From Bdellovibrio sp. ArHS (lineage in GTDB: Bacteria; Bdellovibrionota; Bdellovibrionia; Bdellovibrionales; Bdellovibrionaceae), in the NCBI RefSeq assembly GCF_000786105.1, contig NZ_JTEV01000010.1, forward strand, positions 62,001 through 126,000: a DNA stretch of 64,000 nt. Direction: 5' to 3'. A model generated the notes under the pieces. That model searched no databases and was not told where the DNA came from. It saw only the letters and a list, made by a program, of their open reading frames with translations. The position numbers were made by a program, and so were the translations under genes. Below are positions 1-9,211 of the stretch, one piece after another. Position 1 is the first letter of the stretch, and every line of letters begins with the position of its first letter.

Positions 1-1517
1 CCATGGATGGTGCCTCGAAGTTCGTTCGTGGTGATGCAATCGCCGGTATTATCATCACCATGATCAACATCCTGGGTGGTTTAGCCATCGGTGTGATTCA
101 AAAAGGTTTGGATGTCGGCACGGCTGCAAAATACTATACGATGTTAACCATCGGTGACGGTCTGTTGGCTCAGATTCCGGCGCTTGTGATCTCGACGGCG
201 GCCGGTATTATCGTCACCCGTACTTCTAACTCTGACAAAGATGTCGGTGAAGAAGTCACGGGTCAACTATTCGTCAAGCCTCGCGCCGTGATGATTTCCG
301 GCGGTGTTTTGATTCTTTTAGGACTTGTTCCGGGACTTCCCACATTGCCTTTCCTGTTGATGGGTGGTCTTTTGTGCGGAACTGCCTGGATTATTAAGAA
401 AGCTCGTTTCGAAAAAGCCGAGTCAGAAAAGAAGCAGGCCGATGCGGCTTTGGCTGCGCCAAAAAAAGAAAACATCGAAACGATGTTGCCACTGGATATG
501 GTGGAATTGGAAGTGGGCTACGGCCTTATCAATATTGTCGAGTCTGATTCCAGCGGAGATCTGCTTGAACGTATCGTCAGTATTCGCAAACAATTTGCGT
601 TGGATTTAGGAATCGTAGTGCCAAGTATTCACATCCGGGACAACTTGCAGTTGGCTCCGGGTGAATATCGCGTCTTGATCAAGGGTAATAAAGTAGGTGG
701 CGGAATTCTTCGTCCTGAATCTTTGTTGGCGATGGATCCGGGCAATGTGGCAGAACGCATTGAAGGTATTGCGACGAAAGAACCTGCATTCGGCCTGGAT
801 GCGTTGTGGATTTCTCCAGTTCGTAAGGAAGATGCGGAAATCGCCGGTTATACGGTGGTCGACTTGCCAACTGTCATGGCGACTCACTTAACAGAAATCA
901 TCCGCGGTCATGCGCATGAACTTCTCGGTCGTCAAGAAGCGTCTACGTTGATTGAAAACTTCAAGAAGTCTCATCCCAAAGTGGTCGAAGAGCTTATCCC
1001 TGACATGTTGTCGTTGGGTTCCGTGGTTCGCGTCTTGCAAAATCTGTTAAAAGAACAGGTCTCGATTCGCGATCTTTTAACGATCTTTGAGACGTTGGCC
1101 GATGAAGCTCCGCGCACGAAAGACATTGAAGTATTAACAGAGCAGGTTCGTCGAAATCTGGCTCGTGGTATCACGGCAAAATACACAACAGATCAAGGCA
1201 ACATTCCGGTCATGACGTTGCATCCTGTAATTGAAGAACTGATTGCGAACTCGCTTTTGCAGACAGAACAAGGAGTTCAGTTGGTGATGGACCCCAATAC
1301 CGCACATCGTTTGATCAATGAGATCGCACGCACTGTGGAAAACCATCCGGAAGTGGCCAGTCAGCCTATCCTTCTGACAAGTCCGACTTCCCGTCGTCAT
1401 TTATATAAGCTTACGTCCCGTTTTATTCCTCAACTAGTGGTGCTTTCGCACAATGAGTTGACGTCAGATGCGGATGTTCAATCGGTTGCACTCGTGGAGA
1501 TGAGCCATGCAGGTTAA
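1..1517 (+). CDS. flhA: Flagellar export apparatus protein FlhA (3' part, start outside window)
   Basis: FlhA is the large inner-membrane component of the flagellar type III export gate; its cytoplasmic domain forms a ring that docks chaperone-substrate complexes. About 504 residues are visible of the family's usual ~690, so the first membrane helices lie upstream of the window and the first in-frame ATG (position 3) is internal. Three or more hydrophobic segments fall in the first ~130 visible residues (such as AIAGIIITMINILGG and a Gly/Leu-rich segment near residue 100), followed by the soluble domain with family-typical stretches such as VELEVGYGLI and PTVMATHLTEIIRGHAHELL. The stop overlaps the flhF start by 11 nt, the usual flhA-flhF-flhG order. 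Identification is very secure. Confidence 0.97.
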   Translation, partial: MDGASKFVRGDAIAGIIITMINILGGLAIGVIQKGLDVGTAAKYYTMLTIGDGLLAQIPALVISTAAGIIVTRTSNSDKDVGEEVTGQLFVKPRAVMISGGVLILLGLVPGLPTLPFLLMGGLLCGTAWIIKKARFEKAESEKKQADAALAAPKKENIETMLPLDMVELEVGYGLINIVESDSSGDLLERIVSIRKQFALDLGIVVPSIHIRDNLQLAPGEYRVLIKGNKVGGGILRPESLLAMDPGNVAERIEGIATKEPAFGLDALWISPVRKEDAEIAGYTVVDLPTVMATHLTEIIRGHAHELLGRQEASTLIENFKKSHPKVVEELIPDMLSLGSVVRVLQNLLKEQVSIRDLLTIFETLADEAPRTKDIEVLTEQVRRNLARGITAKYTTDQGNIPVMTLHPVIEELIANSLLQTEQGVQLVMDPNTAHRLINEIARTVENHPEVASQPILLTSPTSRRHLYKLTSRFIPQLVVLSHNELTSDADVQSVALVEMSHAG

Positions 1518-2961
1518 GAAATTTGAAGCCCGTACGATGAAAGAAGCCTTGGAAATGGTGAAGACCCAATTGGGACCTGACGCCATTATTCTTTCAGCCC
1601 GCGATAACAACAAGAGCTTTGGTCTGGTCGGCGAGGGCAGTGTCGAGATCACGGCGGCAGTTTCCGAAGAGACTTTACAAAAGAAAAAGTTTGCGGAATC
1701 CCGTCTGCGTGAACAGGATCGTGAAAAATTCTTGAAAAGCCCAGCGCGCCAGCAAAAGGAACTCATCCACAAGATGGTGGAAAAACATGTGCAAAAGAAC
1801 CAGCCGCCAGCGCCCATCACGCAGCGTCGTTATATCGATATTGAGGACGAGGCAGAACAACGTCAAAGAATGATGGCGGAAGAGCGGGTTCGTTCGGCAG
1901 CCCAAAGGGCCTTGAACGCTTTCCAAGAACAAGATGAAATTTTCTCTAGCAAAGGCACGATGACGAAGAAGACGCCGCAACAGACGGCGGCTCCGGCTCC
2001 CGTTGTACGCGGCACGCCAGTCAATGTGCAAAAGGACTCAACCGAAATTGCGGCCCTAAAGAATGAAATTGAAAGTTTAAAGCAGGTGATTTCTCACTTC
2101 CATCAAATGCCCCAAAATTTCGTCGGGACCCATCCTGGTGCTGATTTTGGTATCAACTATGATTTAAGCTTTGTTTTTGAAAAGCTGACCGCTGCGGGCA
2201 TGGCGCGCGAAGTTGCCGCAGAAATTCTAACCATTGCGCAAGACACTCTTCCAGCCTTGAAATTAAAGAACAAACCCTTGGTGGAAGCTTGGGTAGCTCG
2301 TCACGTGCTGGACAATACTCGCACTGTGAGTAATCCGACGGCTGGAAAAATTCATTGTTTCGTCGGGCCTGCGGGCGCTGGCAAAACCTCCGCTTTGATC
2401 AAAATGGCCAGTCAGATGGTGGTTCGCGAAGGCAAAAAGATTGCGCTTTTCACTACGGACACTTTCAAAGTGGGGGCCGCTGATCAGATGAAGATTTATG
2501 CGCAAATTCTTAATGTTCCGTTCTCTGTGATTCGTTCGCAGAACGATTGGACAAGTTTGATGCGCTATCTTCCTAATGTGGATTGTGTCTTGGTCGATTA
2601 TACTGGCATGAGCTTAAAAAATCCCGACGAGATTCAAATGTTAAAATCTCTTTTGCCACCGGCGGCTCTGAATCCGAATATTCATCTGGTGCTGTCTACG
2701 AATGTGAAAGACGCTGATGCGACCGAGTTGGGGCGTCGGTACTCGGGCATGAATTACAAAGATGTGATTTTCACGTCTTTGGATGAATCCACGCAACATG
2801 GAACTATCTATAACTTCATGAAGCGTTTTGATATCCCACTGCACTCTTTTGGCATCGGACCGCGTGTGCCGGAAGATTTTGAGTTTGCCACGAAAGAACG
2901 TCTTTTGGATTTGATTTTTAAAATTACGAAATTCAAACAACAGGATTCTGAAGCAATATGA
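1507..2961 (+). CDS. flhF: Flagellar biosynthesis protein FlhF (SRP-type GTPase, degenerate G motifs)
   Basis: FlhF is an SRP-family GTPase that fixes the site and number of polar flagella. The N-terminus (MQVKKFEARTMKEALEMVK) is typical; a charged, probably disordered linker follows (about residues 60-190), then an N domain and the G domain. The P-loop GPAGAGKTS is intact (residues 287-295). Other motifs deviate: the usual DTYR motif reads DTFK (318-321), the usual DTAGR reads DYTGMS (364-369), and the usual TKLDE reads TSLDE (423-427). The C-terminal GxGPRVPEDFE motif is present. The ATG lies inside the flhA end, and the stop overlaps flhG by 4 nt (ATGA), indicating translational coupling. 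It is FlhF by sequence and context, but GTP hydrolysis may be weakened. Confidence 0.96.
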   Translation: MQVKKFEARTMKEALEMVKTQLGPDAIILSARDNNKSFGLVGEGSVEITAAVSEETLQKKKFAESRLREQDREKFLKSPARQQKELIHKMVEKHVQKNQPPAPITQRRYIDIEDEAEQRQRMMAEERVRSAAQRALNAFQEQDEIFSSKGTMTKKTPQQTAAPAPVVRGTPVNVQKDSTEIAALKNEIESLKQVISHFHQMPQNFVGTHPGADFGINYDLSFVFEKLTAAGMAREVAAEILTIAQDTLPALKLKNKPLVEAWVARHVLDNTRTVSNPTAGKIHCFVGPAGAGKTSALIKMASQMVVREGKKIALFTTDTFKVGAADQMKIYAQILNVPFSVIRSQNDWTSLMRYLPNVDCVLVDYTGMSLKNPDEIQMLKSLLPPAALNPNIHLVLSTNVKDADATELGRRYSGMNYKDVIFTSLDESTQHGTIYNFMKRFDIPLHSFGIGPRVPEDFEFATKERLLDLIFKITKFKQQDSEAI

Positions 2962-3788
2962 GAAACGTGAATTCGTTTAACATGTATAAAACCCGCACGA
3001 TCAGTATCACTTCTGGAAAAGGCGGTGTGGGTAAAACCACGATGGTTGCCAATCTGGCTTTGGCTTTGTCTCAGAAGGGCAAGAAGGTTTTGATTCTGGA
3101 TGGCGATTTGGGGATGGCCAACGTCGATATTTTCTTCGGAGTAAAACCGCAAGGGAATATTCATGACATTCTGGCAGGTCGGAAAGAAATGAAAGACATT
3201 CTGACAGAAGTTTCCAAAGACGTGTTTTTGATTCCCGGCGGAAGTGGTGTTGTGGAGTTCAACCACATGAACCATTTCGAGCGCCGCGCGATGGTAGAGG
3301 CCATCAGCAGTTTGCCTTTAGGATTTGATTACCTGCTTATCGACACGGCACCGGGCATTGCCGAAAATGTATTGTTCCTAAATTCGGCGGCACAGACTGT
3401 ATCCGTTGTGATCACACCGGACCCTTCGAGTTTTGCGGATGCTTATGCTTTGATTAAGGTTTTAAACAAACAGTACAAAGTGAACCACTTCGCCATCATC
3501 TGCAATCAAGTGCGTGATGAACAGGAAGGTTTGAATTTGTATCAGCGTTTCAACGATGTGGTGAATCGCTTTCTGTACATTGGTCTGGACTACTGGGGAT
3601 CGGTTCCGACAGATGTGGTTTTGAAGAAAGCCGTGCAACAACAGCGTCTCATTGTGAGACACGATGTTGGCGCAGAATCATCAAAAGCAATTCGTCAAGT
3701 GTGTAGTCAGATCGAAAGATCTTCAAAGCAAGTAGAAAGCACCGGGGGCATGCAAATGTTCTGGGATCAGGTCGTAGGGTTTGCATAG
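2958..3788 (+). CDS. flhG: Flagellar number regulator FlhG/FleN (MinD-type ATPase)
   Basis: FlhG (FleN, YlxH) is a MinD/ParA-type ATPase that restricts flagellar number together with FlhF. The deviant Walker A motif GKGGVGKTT lies at about residues 20-28, followed by LILDGDLGMANVDIFFG and, later, DTAPGIAENV and ITPDPSSFADAYALI, all typical of the family. Length (276 aa) is normal. The start overlaps flhF by 4 nt. The short N-terminal tail before the P-loop has no recognisable DQAxxLR helix, the segment that in some FlhG proteins stimulates FlhF. The ORF could also start at a later Met (MYKTRTISI), but the coupled ATGA start is favoured. Confidence 0.95.
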   Translation: MRNVNSFNMYKTRTISITSGKGGVGKTTMVANLALALSQKGKKVLILDGDLGMANVDIFFGVKPQGNIHDILAGRKEMKDILTEVSKDVFLIPGGSGVVEFNHMNHFERRAMVEAISSLPLGFDYLLIDTAPGIAENVLFLNSAAQTVSVVITPDPSSFADAYALIKVLNKQYKVNHFAIICNQVRDEQEGLNLYQRFNDVVNRFLYIGLDYWGSVPTDVVLKKAVQQQRLIVRHDVGAESSKAIRQVCSQIERSSKQVESTGGMQMFWDQVVGFA

Positions 3789-3858
3789 AAGAGAAAAACA
3801 GATTTGGACTTTCGGGCCACGAACCTGTTTGCTAACATAGTTTTTAAGAGGGAAAAAT

Positions 3859-4644
3859 ATGGGGAAAAATGCGGCATTGTTGAAAAAGTACAAAGAAGAG
3901 CCACGCAAGCTCGCTGCGAATCAGAAAGATGACCTTATCAGAGAATACGCGCCGCTAATTAAGTTCATCGCGCAGAAAATTGCTGTCCGCCTTCCCTCTA
4001 ATATTGAATTAGATGATTTGATCTCTGCGGGTGTTATCGGTTTGATGGATGCCATCGAAAAGTACGATTCAACTCGTGATAATAAATTTAAAACTTACGC
4101 TGAATTCCGTATTCGCGGAGCGATTCTTGATGAACTTCGCGCGCAAGACTGGGTCCCACGTTCGATCCGTGACAAAGCCAAGCTTTTAGATAAAACCATG
4201 GTGCAATTAGAGGCCGATCTAGGCCGTACTCCCACCGATGAAGAGGTTGCCAAGGCTCTGAATGTCTCGATCGATGAGTTCCATGATCTGGTCAACCAGG
4301 TTCGTCCGGTCAGTCTTCTTCCGATTGATCAGGCAACAACTTTTAGTAATACCGACAAGAAGTCTATCATGGATATTCTTGAAGGCTCGCGTACCAACAG
4401 TCCTTTCAATCAATTGAATGTAAAGAATATCAAAGAAGTTGTCGCGCAAGCTATTGAAGAGCTGCCCGAAAGACAGCGCCTTGTTCTTTCTTTGTATTAT
4501 TATGAAGATCTGAACTTGAAAGAGATCGGCCAAGTTTTGCGCGTGACAGAGTCCCGCGTATCGCAGCTGCATGCACAAGCTGTCGCACGTCTTCGTGCTA
4601 AACTGGCAGCCACTATTGGCGCCGGTGAACTTGAAATCGCATAG
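3859..4644 (+). CDS. fliA: RNA polymerase sigma-28 factor FliA
   Basis: FliA directs transcription of late flagellar, motility and chemotaxis genes. Region 2 is visible as LIREYAPLIKFIAQKIAVRLP and ELDDLISAGVIGLMDAIEKYD, followed by FRIRGAILDELRAQDWVPRSIRDKA, a hallmark of the FliA/WhiG group. Region 4 (LPERQRLVLSLYYYEDLNLKEIGQVL, then RVSQLHAQAVARLR) carries the helix-turn-helix. A purine-rich site (AAGAGGGAAA) precedes the ATG. It follows flhG by 70 bp, so it may be part of the same transcript, and a strong terminator follows. Candidate promoters for this sigma factor are annotated elsewhere in this window (10163, 47672, 48047, 61478, and weakly 15192). Confidence 0.95.
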   Translation: MGKNAALLKKYKEEPRKLAANQKDDLIREYAPLIKFIAQKIAVRLPSNIELDDLISAGVIGLMDAIEKYDSTRDNKFKTYAEFRIRGAILDELRAQDWVPRSIRDKAKLLDKTMVQLEADLGRTPTDEEVAKALNVSIDEFHDLVNQVRPVSLLPIDQATTFSNTDKKSIMDILEGSRTNSPFNQLNVKNIKEVVAQAIEELPERQRLVLSLYYYEDLNLKEIGQVLRVTESRVSQLHAQAVARLRAKLAATIGAGELEIA

Positions 4645-4653
4645 GTTTAAACG

Positions 4654-4682
4654 AAAAAAAAGGTGCTAAGCACCTTTTTTCT
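4654..4682. terminator. Bidirectional intrinsic terminator between fliA and the GFA gene
   Basis: The sequence AAAAAAGGTGC-TA-GCACCTTTTTT forms a GC-containing stem flanked by an A-run and a T-run. It can stop transcription from both sides, as expected between convergent genes. Confidence 0.85.
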
Positions 4683-5029
4683 TAGATACTGGCTCCGTCG
4701 AAGTTATGGACGGGGAACTGCGTGTAATCAACGCCATCCAGGCAACGCACATTAATAGCGCGGGATTGAGTGCCATCTGGTGAAGTGCCTGCGCCAAAAC
4801 AACTGACGCCACAATTAGAACAGAAATAGTGATGAATTACTTTTTTGCCGAACTGGTAGTCTTTTAGTGAGCTTTCGCCGGAAAGCAGTTTGAAGTTGGC
4901 TTCCGGTGCGAAGGCAAGCAAGTGACCTTTGCGTCTGCAAATAGAGCAGTTGCAGGCGACAAGCGTATCGATCTTCATTTCGACTTCGAACTTCACGTTT
5001 CCGCAATGACACTGACCTGTATATTTCAT
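4682..5029 (-). CDS. GFA-family (CENP-V fold) zinc-binding protein
   Basis: A 115-aa protein of the glutathione-dependent formaldehyde-activating enzyme/CENP-V family. Zinc ligands are visible in GQCHCGNV (near residues 6-12), CNCSICRRKG (near 27-36) and HYFCSNCGVSCFG (near 67-79), the full cysteine set of the family. Many members have no proven enzyme activity, so substrate and glutathione use are unknown. The start codon overlaps the stop of the upstream sigma-factor gene by one base (TAATG), so it is probably translationally coupled to it. A bidirectional terminator follows directly. Confidence 0.9.
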   Translation of the reverse strand: MKYTGQCHCGNVKFEVEMKIDTLVACNCSICRRKGHLLAFAPEANFKLLSGESSLKDYQFGKKVIHHYFCSNCGVSCFGAGTSPDGTQSRAINVRCLDGVDYTQFPVHNFDGASI

Positions 5030-6129
5030 TAATCTAAATCCTCTTCCATTTTGGCCTTAATTTTTTTCAAAAGACGAACTTCCATCTGTCGAACGGCTTC
5101 GCGGGTGATTTTATACTTCTCGCCGATTTCCTGCAATGTCAGGGGGTCGTCGTTCAGTATGCGCTCGTCCAGGATGATCTTCTCGCGATCTGAAAGTTCA
5201 GGGCGAATCTCTTCAATTTTCTGTTTAAGAATACTGAGCTGTTCTTCTTTTGCCAGCATCTCATCCAGCGGTTGATCATTTGTGTTCTTCTGTAAATCAC
5301 CCAAACTGGTTCCAGATTCGTCATCAATGGGGCGATCCAAACTGACATCGCGACCCGACATTCTCATCGCCATGTCGCGGACTTCGTCTTCAGGGATGCC
5401 TAAACGAGAACTGATCAGAGCGGCATTGGGTTCAATGCCCATCGCATCCAAGGCCTCTTTTTCCTTTTGTAACTGGTAGAAGAGCTTTCTTTGATTCTGA
5501 GTCGTGCCAATACGGACCATGGAATACTGGCGCATTAAGAACTCTTGAATGTAGCCGCGAATCCACCAGACCGCATAAGTGATAAGACGGGCGCCTTTGT
5601 ACGGGTTGAATTCGCGAACTGCGTGCATCAAACCGACGTTGCCTTCCTGAATGAGGTCAATCATTTTGGCCCCGAACTTTGAATATTCCGCCGCGACTTT
5701 GACGACAAAGCGCAGATTCGCTTTGACCAGAGCTTCGGCAGCCGCGGGGTCTTTGCCCTCAAAGTATTTTTTGGCTAAGACCAGTTCTTCTTCCTTAGTC
5801 AAAACTTTGTAGCGACGGATTTCATTCAGATACATGACCAGAGGGTCCGAAGAAGTGATCGACTTCGATGATCCGACGGTGACCGCTTTGGATTCTTGAG
5901 GGACTTCGAAATCGAAGTCCTCTGCAGGGGGTTCTACGGCGTAAGCTTTTTCCGCCTCGGCAGAGGGGTGGATCTCTTCTTGAGAGTTTTCTTCCACGAT
6001 TTCGGCAACAACGCTTTTCGGCTCGACCCCTTTTTTTGCAGGCGCAGCTTTACCCGAAGATGCTTTTTTTGCAACCTTCGACTTTTTTTCTGCTTCCTTT
6101 GTTGGGGTTCTTGCCTTCGTTTTTGCCAT
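5029..6129 (-). CDS. RpoH-like (sigma-32 type) RNA polymerase sigma factor
   Basis: A sigma-70 family factor of 366 aa. An N-terminal extension of about 90 residues is rich in Lys, Ala and Glu and looks disordered. Next come region 1.2/2 (DPLVMYLNEIRRY; LVKANLRFVVKVAAEY; MIDLIQEGNVGLMHAVREFNP; YAVWWIRGYIQEFLM) and the segment QNQRKLFYQLQKEK, which resembles the RpoH box of heat-shock sigma factors. Region 4 ends with LQEIGEKYKITREAVRQMEVRLLKKIK. Absence of the large non-conserved RpoD domain and presence of the RpoH box make an alternative heat-shock-type factor more likely than the housekeeping one. It is followed by the GFA gene with a 1-nt overlap and preceded within 5 nt by the PHA-type gene. 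Confidence 0.9.
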   Translation of the reverse strand: MAKTKARTPTKEAEKKSKVAKKASSGKAAPAKKGVEPKSVVAEIVEENSQEEIHPSAEAEKAYAVEPPAEDFDFEVPQESKAVTVGSSKSITSSDPLVMYLNEIRRYKVLTKEEELVLAKKYFEGKDPAAAEALVKANLRFVVKVAAEYSKFGAKMIDLIQEGNVGLMHAVREFNPYKGARLITYAVWWIRGYIQEFLMRQYSMVRIGTTQNQRKLFYQLQKEKEALDAMGIEPNAALISSRLGIPEDEVRDMAMRMSGRDVSLDRPIDDESGTSLGDLQKNTNDQPLDEMLAKEEQLSILKQKIEEIRPELSDREKIILDERILNDDPLTLQEIGEKYKITREAVRQMEVRLLKKIKAKMEEDLD

Positions 6130-6134
6130 AGAGA

Positions 6135-6440
6135 TTAGCCGAGGTATTTAGCCAGCTTCCTTTGCAATGTTTCCTGCACTTTACCTTTGAAAGGAGTGAG
6201 CATCAATGGCAGATCCACCGTGACGGACACTTTGCTGCCTGCGCCAGAAGCGGTCAGCGACATATCGGCTTTAAATTGAGCGCCTTTTAGCGCCGCACTT
6301 TTTGAACCGTCATCAAACGAGCACTGAAGCTTTGGGTCAAAGCGTCGAATGTCCTGATCGTTTGAAAGGAATTCTTTAATCTTTGTGTAAGCTTCATCAA
6401 CGGAATGGTTGCTTTGATGGTCGATCGTAAATTTCGGCAT
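6135..6440 (-). CDS. PHA-granule-type small protein (polyhydroxyalkanoic acid system family)
   Basis: A 101-aa protein resembling the PHA_gran_rgn/polyhydroxyalkanoic acid system family (PF09650): it starts MPKFTIDHQSNHSVDEAYTKIKEFL, has a central beta-rich stretch (AALKGAQFKADMSLT) and ends in VDLPLMLTPFKGKVQETLQRKLAKYL. The fold is thought to be START-like. The name comes from family members near PHA genes; no PHA synthase is visible here, so a granule role is not supported by context. An AGAGGATC site precedes the ATG. It ends 5 nt before the sigma-factor start and is probably cotranscribed with it. Confidence 0.75.
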   Translation of the reverse strand: MPKFTIDHQSNHSVDEAYTKIKEFLSNDQDIRRFDPKLQCSFDDGSKSAALKGAQFKADMSLTASGAGSKVSVTVDLPLMLTPFKGKVQETLQRKLAKYLG

Positions 6441-6646
6441 GGAAAAGATCCTCTCTTCGTTACAGTCTTGCGATTCTGAAAGTATAACGGGTCACCCGGG
6501 CAAAGCAATGCCCTTGAGTTATGCCCCGGAGATAAGGCTTACTTTTAGGAAGGATAAAAAGATGCTTTTTGACTGTCTTAGCACAATATGCAAATCTAAG
6601 CCCCAGTGCATCGTCACGAAATCCTTCCGTCGAAAAAGGTACATCT

Positions 6647-8461
6647 ATGAAGTTTGTAAAAGAGCTTAAGCGAACAAGTTATTGTGGCAGTCTAGGTCCT
6701 TCCCAAATTGGACAAAAAGTCGTCCTGATGGGGTGGGTGGATGTCCGCCGGGATCACGGAAGTCTGGTGTTTATCGATTTGCGTGACCGTGAGGGAATCG
6801 TTCAGGTTGTACTGGATCCCAATAAACCGGAAACGGCAGCGGCAAAAAATCTTCGTGGCGAGTTTGTTCTGGCTTTGGAGGGAGTCGTTCGGGCGCGGCC
6901 AGAAGGCATGAAAAACTCCAAGATCAAAACCGGCGAAATTGAAATTGAAGCGCTTCGCTGTGAAATTCTGAATGAATCCGCAGTTCCACCTTTCCAAGTG
7001 GACGATCCTAATGTGAATGAAACACTGCGCTTAAAGCATCGTTACCTGGATCTGCGTTCGCCGCGTTTGACGAATCATCTGGTGGTACGCCATAAGGTCG
7101 CTCAATTGGTCCGTCGCTTCCTGGGAGATAATGGATTTCTTGAAATTGAAACACCGATTCTATTTAAGTCTACGCCTGAGGGCGCGCGCGATTATCTAGT
7201 GCCTTCACGTGTGAACCAAGGCACTTTCTATGCCTTGCCGCAGTCGCCGCAAATTCTGAAGCAGCTTTTGATGGTCTCTGGTTATGACCGTTACTTCCAG
7301 ATTGCCCGTTGCTTCCGCGACGAGGATTTACGTGCGGACCGTCAGCCTGAGTTCTCGCAAATCGATATGGAGATGTCCTTCATCGATCAAGAAGACATCA
7401 TGCAACTGAACGAAAAACTTTTGCGCACGATTTGGAAAGAAATCAAGGGTGTTGATGTCGGTGATATTCCTCGCATGTCTTATCAAGAAGCCATGGATCG
7501 TTATGGAATCGACAAGCCGGACACACGTTTTGGCATGGAAATCAAAGATCTGCAAAAAGTGGTGACCGGATCTGGCTTCAAAGTTTTTGATGAAGTCATA
7601 GCGCGTGGGGGAATCGTGCGTGGTATTGCCGTTCCTAAGGGCGGAACCTACTCGCGCGGGCAATTTGATAAACTGACAGACATGGCAAAACGCGCGGGCG
7701 CCAAGGGCTTGGTGTGGATCAAGTCTGAAGCCGATGGATCTTATTCGTCTCCAGTTTCTAAATTCTTCAGTCCTGAAAAGCTGGCGGAAATTTTCAAAAC
7801 TGTTGGCGCCAACCCTGGCGATTGTGCTTTGGTTGTCGCTGATGACTTTGATACGGCTTGTGCCGCGTTGTCGACGCTACGTTTGCACCTCGGAAAAGAA
7901 TTGAATCTGATCGATACTTCGAAAGATCATTTCCTTTGGGTGATCGACTTCCCGGCGTTTGAGTACTCGCCCGATGAAAAGCGTTGGGTGTCCCGTCATC
8001 ATCCGTTCACGTCACCCAAAGACGAATACATGCAGGCCTTGATTGATGGTGATGAGTCTTCTTACGGAAAGATGTTGGCGAAGGCTTATGACCTTGTCTG
8101 CAACGGCTATGAAATGGGTGGCGGCAGTATTCGTATCTATCGTACGGAATTGCAACAGGCGATGTTCCGTCTGCTGGGCATGAATAAGGAACAGCAAGAG
8201 GCAAAATTCGGCTTCTTGTTGGATGCTTTGAAGTATGGCGCACCTCCACACGGCGGTATCGCCTGGGGTATGGATCGTCTGGTCATGCTTCTTTGTGGAA
8301 CTGATGCGATTCGTGAAGTGATCGCGTTCCCGAAAACAGCCAAAGCTTCGGATCTGATGGCAGAGTGCCCAAGCGAAGTCAGTCGTGATCAATTGGCGGA
8401 AGTCGGCGTGCGCCTAAGCCCGCTTGCGGAAAAGAATTTGGAAGAAATGAAGAAAGGCTAA
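6647..8461 (+). CDS. aspS: Aspartyl-tRNA synthetase (probably non-discriminating)
   Basis: Class II synthetase charging tRNA-Asp and, if non-discriminating, also tRNA-Asn. The ATG at 6647 is chosen over an upstream TTG (6569) because AAGG lies just before it and [14 protein letters not shown] is the family-like N-terminus; this gives 604 aa, close to normal for the bacterial type. Visible are the OB fold ([27 protein letters not shown]), motif 2 ([21 protein letters not shown]) and motif 3 ([13 protein letters not shown]). The OB fold has His37 and Gly87 at the two positions where non-discriminating enzymes such as that of Pseudomonas carry His and Gly. The gene is monocistronic and ends tail-to-tail with the next gene, with a 4-nt overlap. 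Confidence 0.97.
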   Translation: MKFVKELKRTSYCGSLGPSQIGQKVVLMGWVDVRRDHGSLVFIDLRDREGIVQVVLDPNKPETAAAKNLRGEFVLALEGVVRARPEGMKNSKIKTGEIEIEALRCEILNESAVPPFQVDDPNVNETLRLKHRYLDLRSPRLTNHLVVRHKVAQLVRRFLGDNGFLEIETPILFKSTPEGARDYLVPSRVNQGTFYALPQSPQILKQLLMVSGYDRYFQIARCFRDEDLRADRQPEFSQIDMEMSFIDQEDIMQLNEKLLRTIWKEIKGVDVGDIPRMSYQEAMDRYGIDKPDTRFGMEIKDLQKVVTGSGFKVFDEVIARGGIVRGIAVPKGGTYSRGQFDKLTDMAKRAGAKGLVWIKSEADGSYSSPVSKFFSPEKLAEIFKTVGANPGDCALVVADDFDTACAALSTLRLHLGKELNLIDTSKDHFLWVIDFPAFEYSPDEKRWVSRHHPFTSPKDEYMQALIDGDESSYGKMLAKAYDLVCNGYEMGGGSIRIYRTELQQAMFRLLGMNKEQQEAKFGFLLDALKYGAPPHGGIAWGMDRLVMLLCGTDAIREVIAFPKTAKASDLMAECPSEVSRDQLAEVGVRLSPLAEKNLEEMKKG

Positions 8462-9117
8462 TTGTCGTTCTCGACGACAATTTCGCCCGATTCAGTTTGA
8501 ATTTTTATATGACCCACTTCTTGAGGCAGAATCTCGGAAGTGGTTTTTTGTTTTAAGGTGTTCGTGATTTTTCCAGAGACAGACTGCACATCCGTTTCGT
8601 AAAGAAGATCTTCCGGCAAACGCAATGTGACTTTACCTTCCTCGGTCTTAACAAAAATTTTCCCTTTAAAAGATTGAGGCAAATAAATATCGGCGGTCAG
8701 CTTGGCGTCCGATTCCTGAGTGAACTCTTCGCCATTGACGTTCATTTGAATCCAGTTACTGGCTAAGGGCTCTTGAAAGTCCACACGCAAGGCATTTTGT
8801 TCCGTCATTTGCACAATAAAAGGTCCGGGTTCAAAGCGCGGAACCTTGCCATGCAAAAGCACTTTCAAAGTCGGTCCCGTATGTGTGCGAATCACCAGAT
8901 CCACGCGACGAGCCTGCAAATTTAACTGCGAAATTCCTTGAAGAAAAAATTCCCCCGGCTCCTCATACTTTTGTCCTTGCATGAATTTATCAGTCACCGA
9001 ATGAAAGGCCGTCAGCACCGACTCAGGATTGTTAAAAACATACCCCATAATCAAAACCAAACCACCGACCAAAATAAAGAAAAGCGCCGCCAACCCCATC
9101 AAAATCTTCTTAATCAT
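8458..9117 (-). CDS. Membrane-anchored protein of unknown function with beta-rich (adhesin-like, DUF4097-like) domain
   Basis: About 219 aa from the ATG at 9117 (MIKKILMGLAALFFILVGG), preceded by GGAG; an upstream TTG start at 9150 is less likely. One N-terminal membrane segment (residues ~5-27) is followed by a periplasmic or extracytoplasmic domain of short beta strands ending in repeats such as GKIFVKTEEGKVTLRLP, VQSVSGKITN and GHIKIQTESGEIVVEN. That pattern resembles DUF4097/adhesin-like beta-helix domains, but I do not recognise a specific family. It stands alone, convergent with aspS (4-nt overlap). Confidence 0.75.
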   Translation of the reverse strand: MIKKILMGLAALFFILVGGLVLIMGYVFNNPESVLTAFHSVTDKFMQGQKYEEPGEFFLQGISQLNLQARRVDLVIRTHTGPTLKVLLHGKVPRFEPGPFIVQMTEQNALRVDFQEPLASNWIQMNVNGEEFTQESDAKLTADIYLPQSFKGKIFVKTEEGKVTLRLPEDLLYETDVQSVSGKITNTLKQKTTSEILPQEVGHIKIQTESGEIVVENDN

Positions 9118-9211
9118 AAAACCAAAATCTCCAAAGTAACGGCTAACCAAAAATATCCATCACCCCAAAAGCCTGTCGAAGCCTAACCAACATGAATCTA
9201 CCAAGTTGCGA

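Noticed and set aside
6569-6646. 26-codon N-terminal extension of AspRS from TTG 6569
   Set aside because: The TTG is part of a possible TTGACT -35 element; the ATG at 6647 has a ribosome site and gives the family-like N-terminus.
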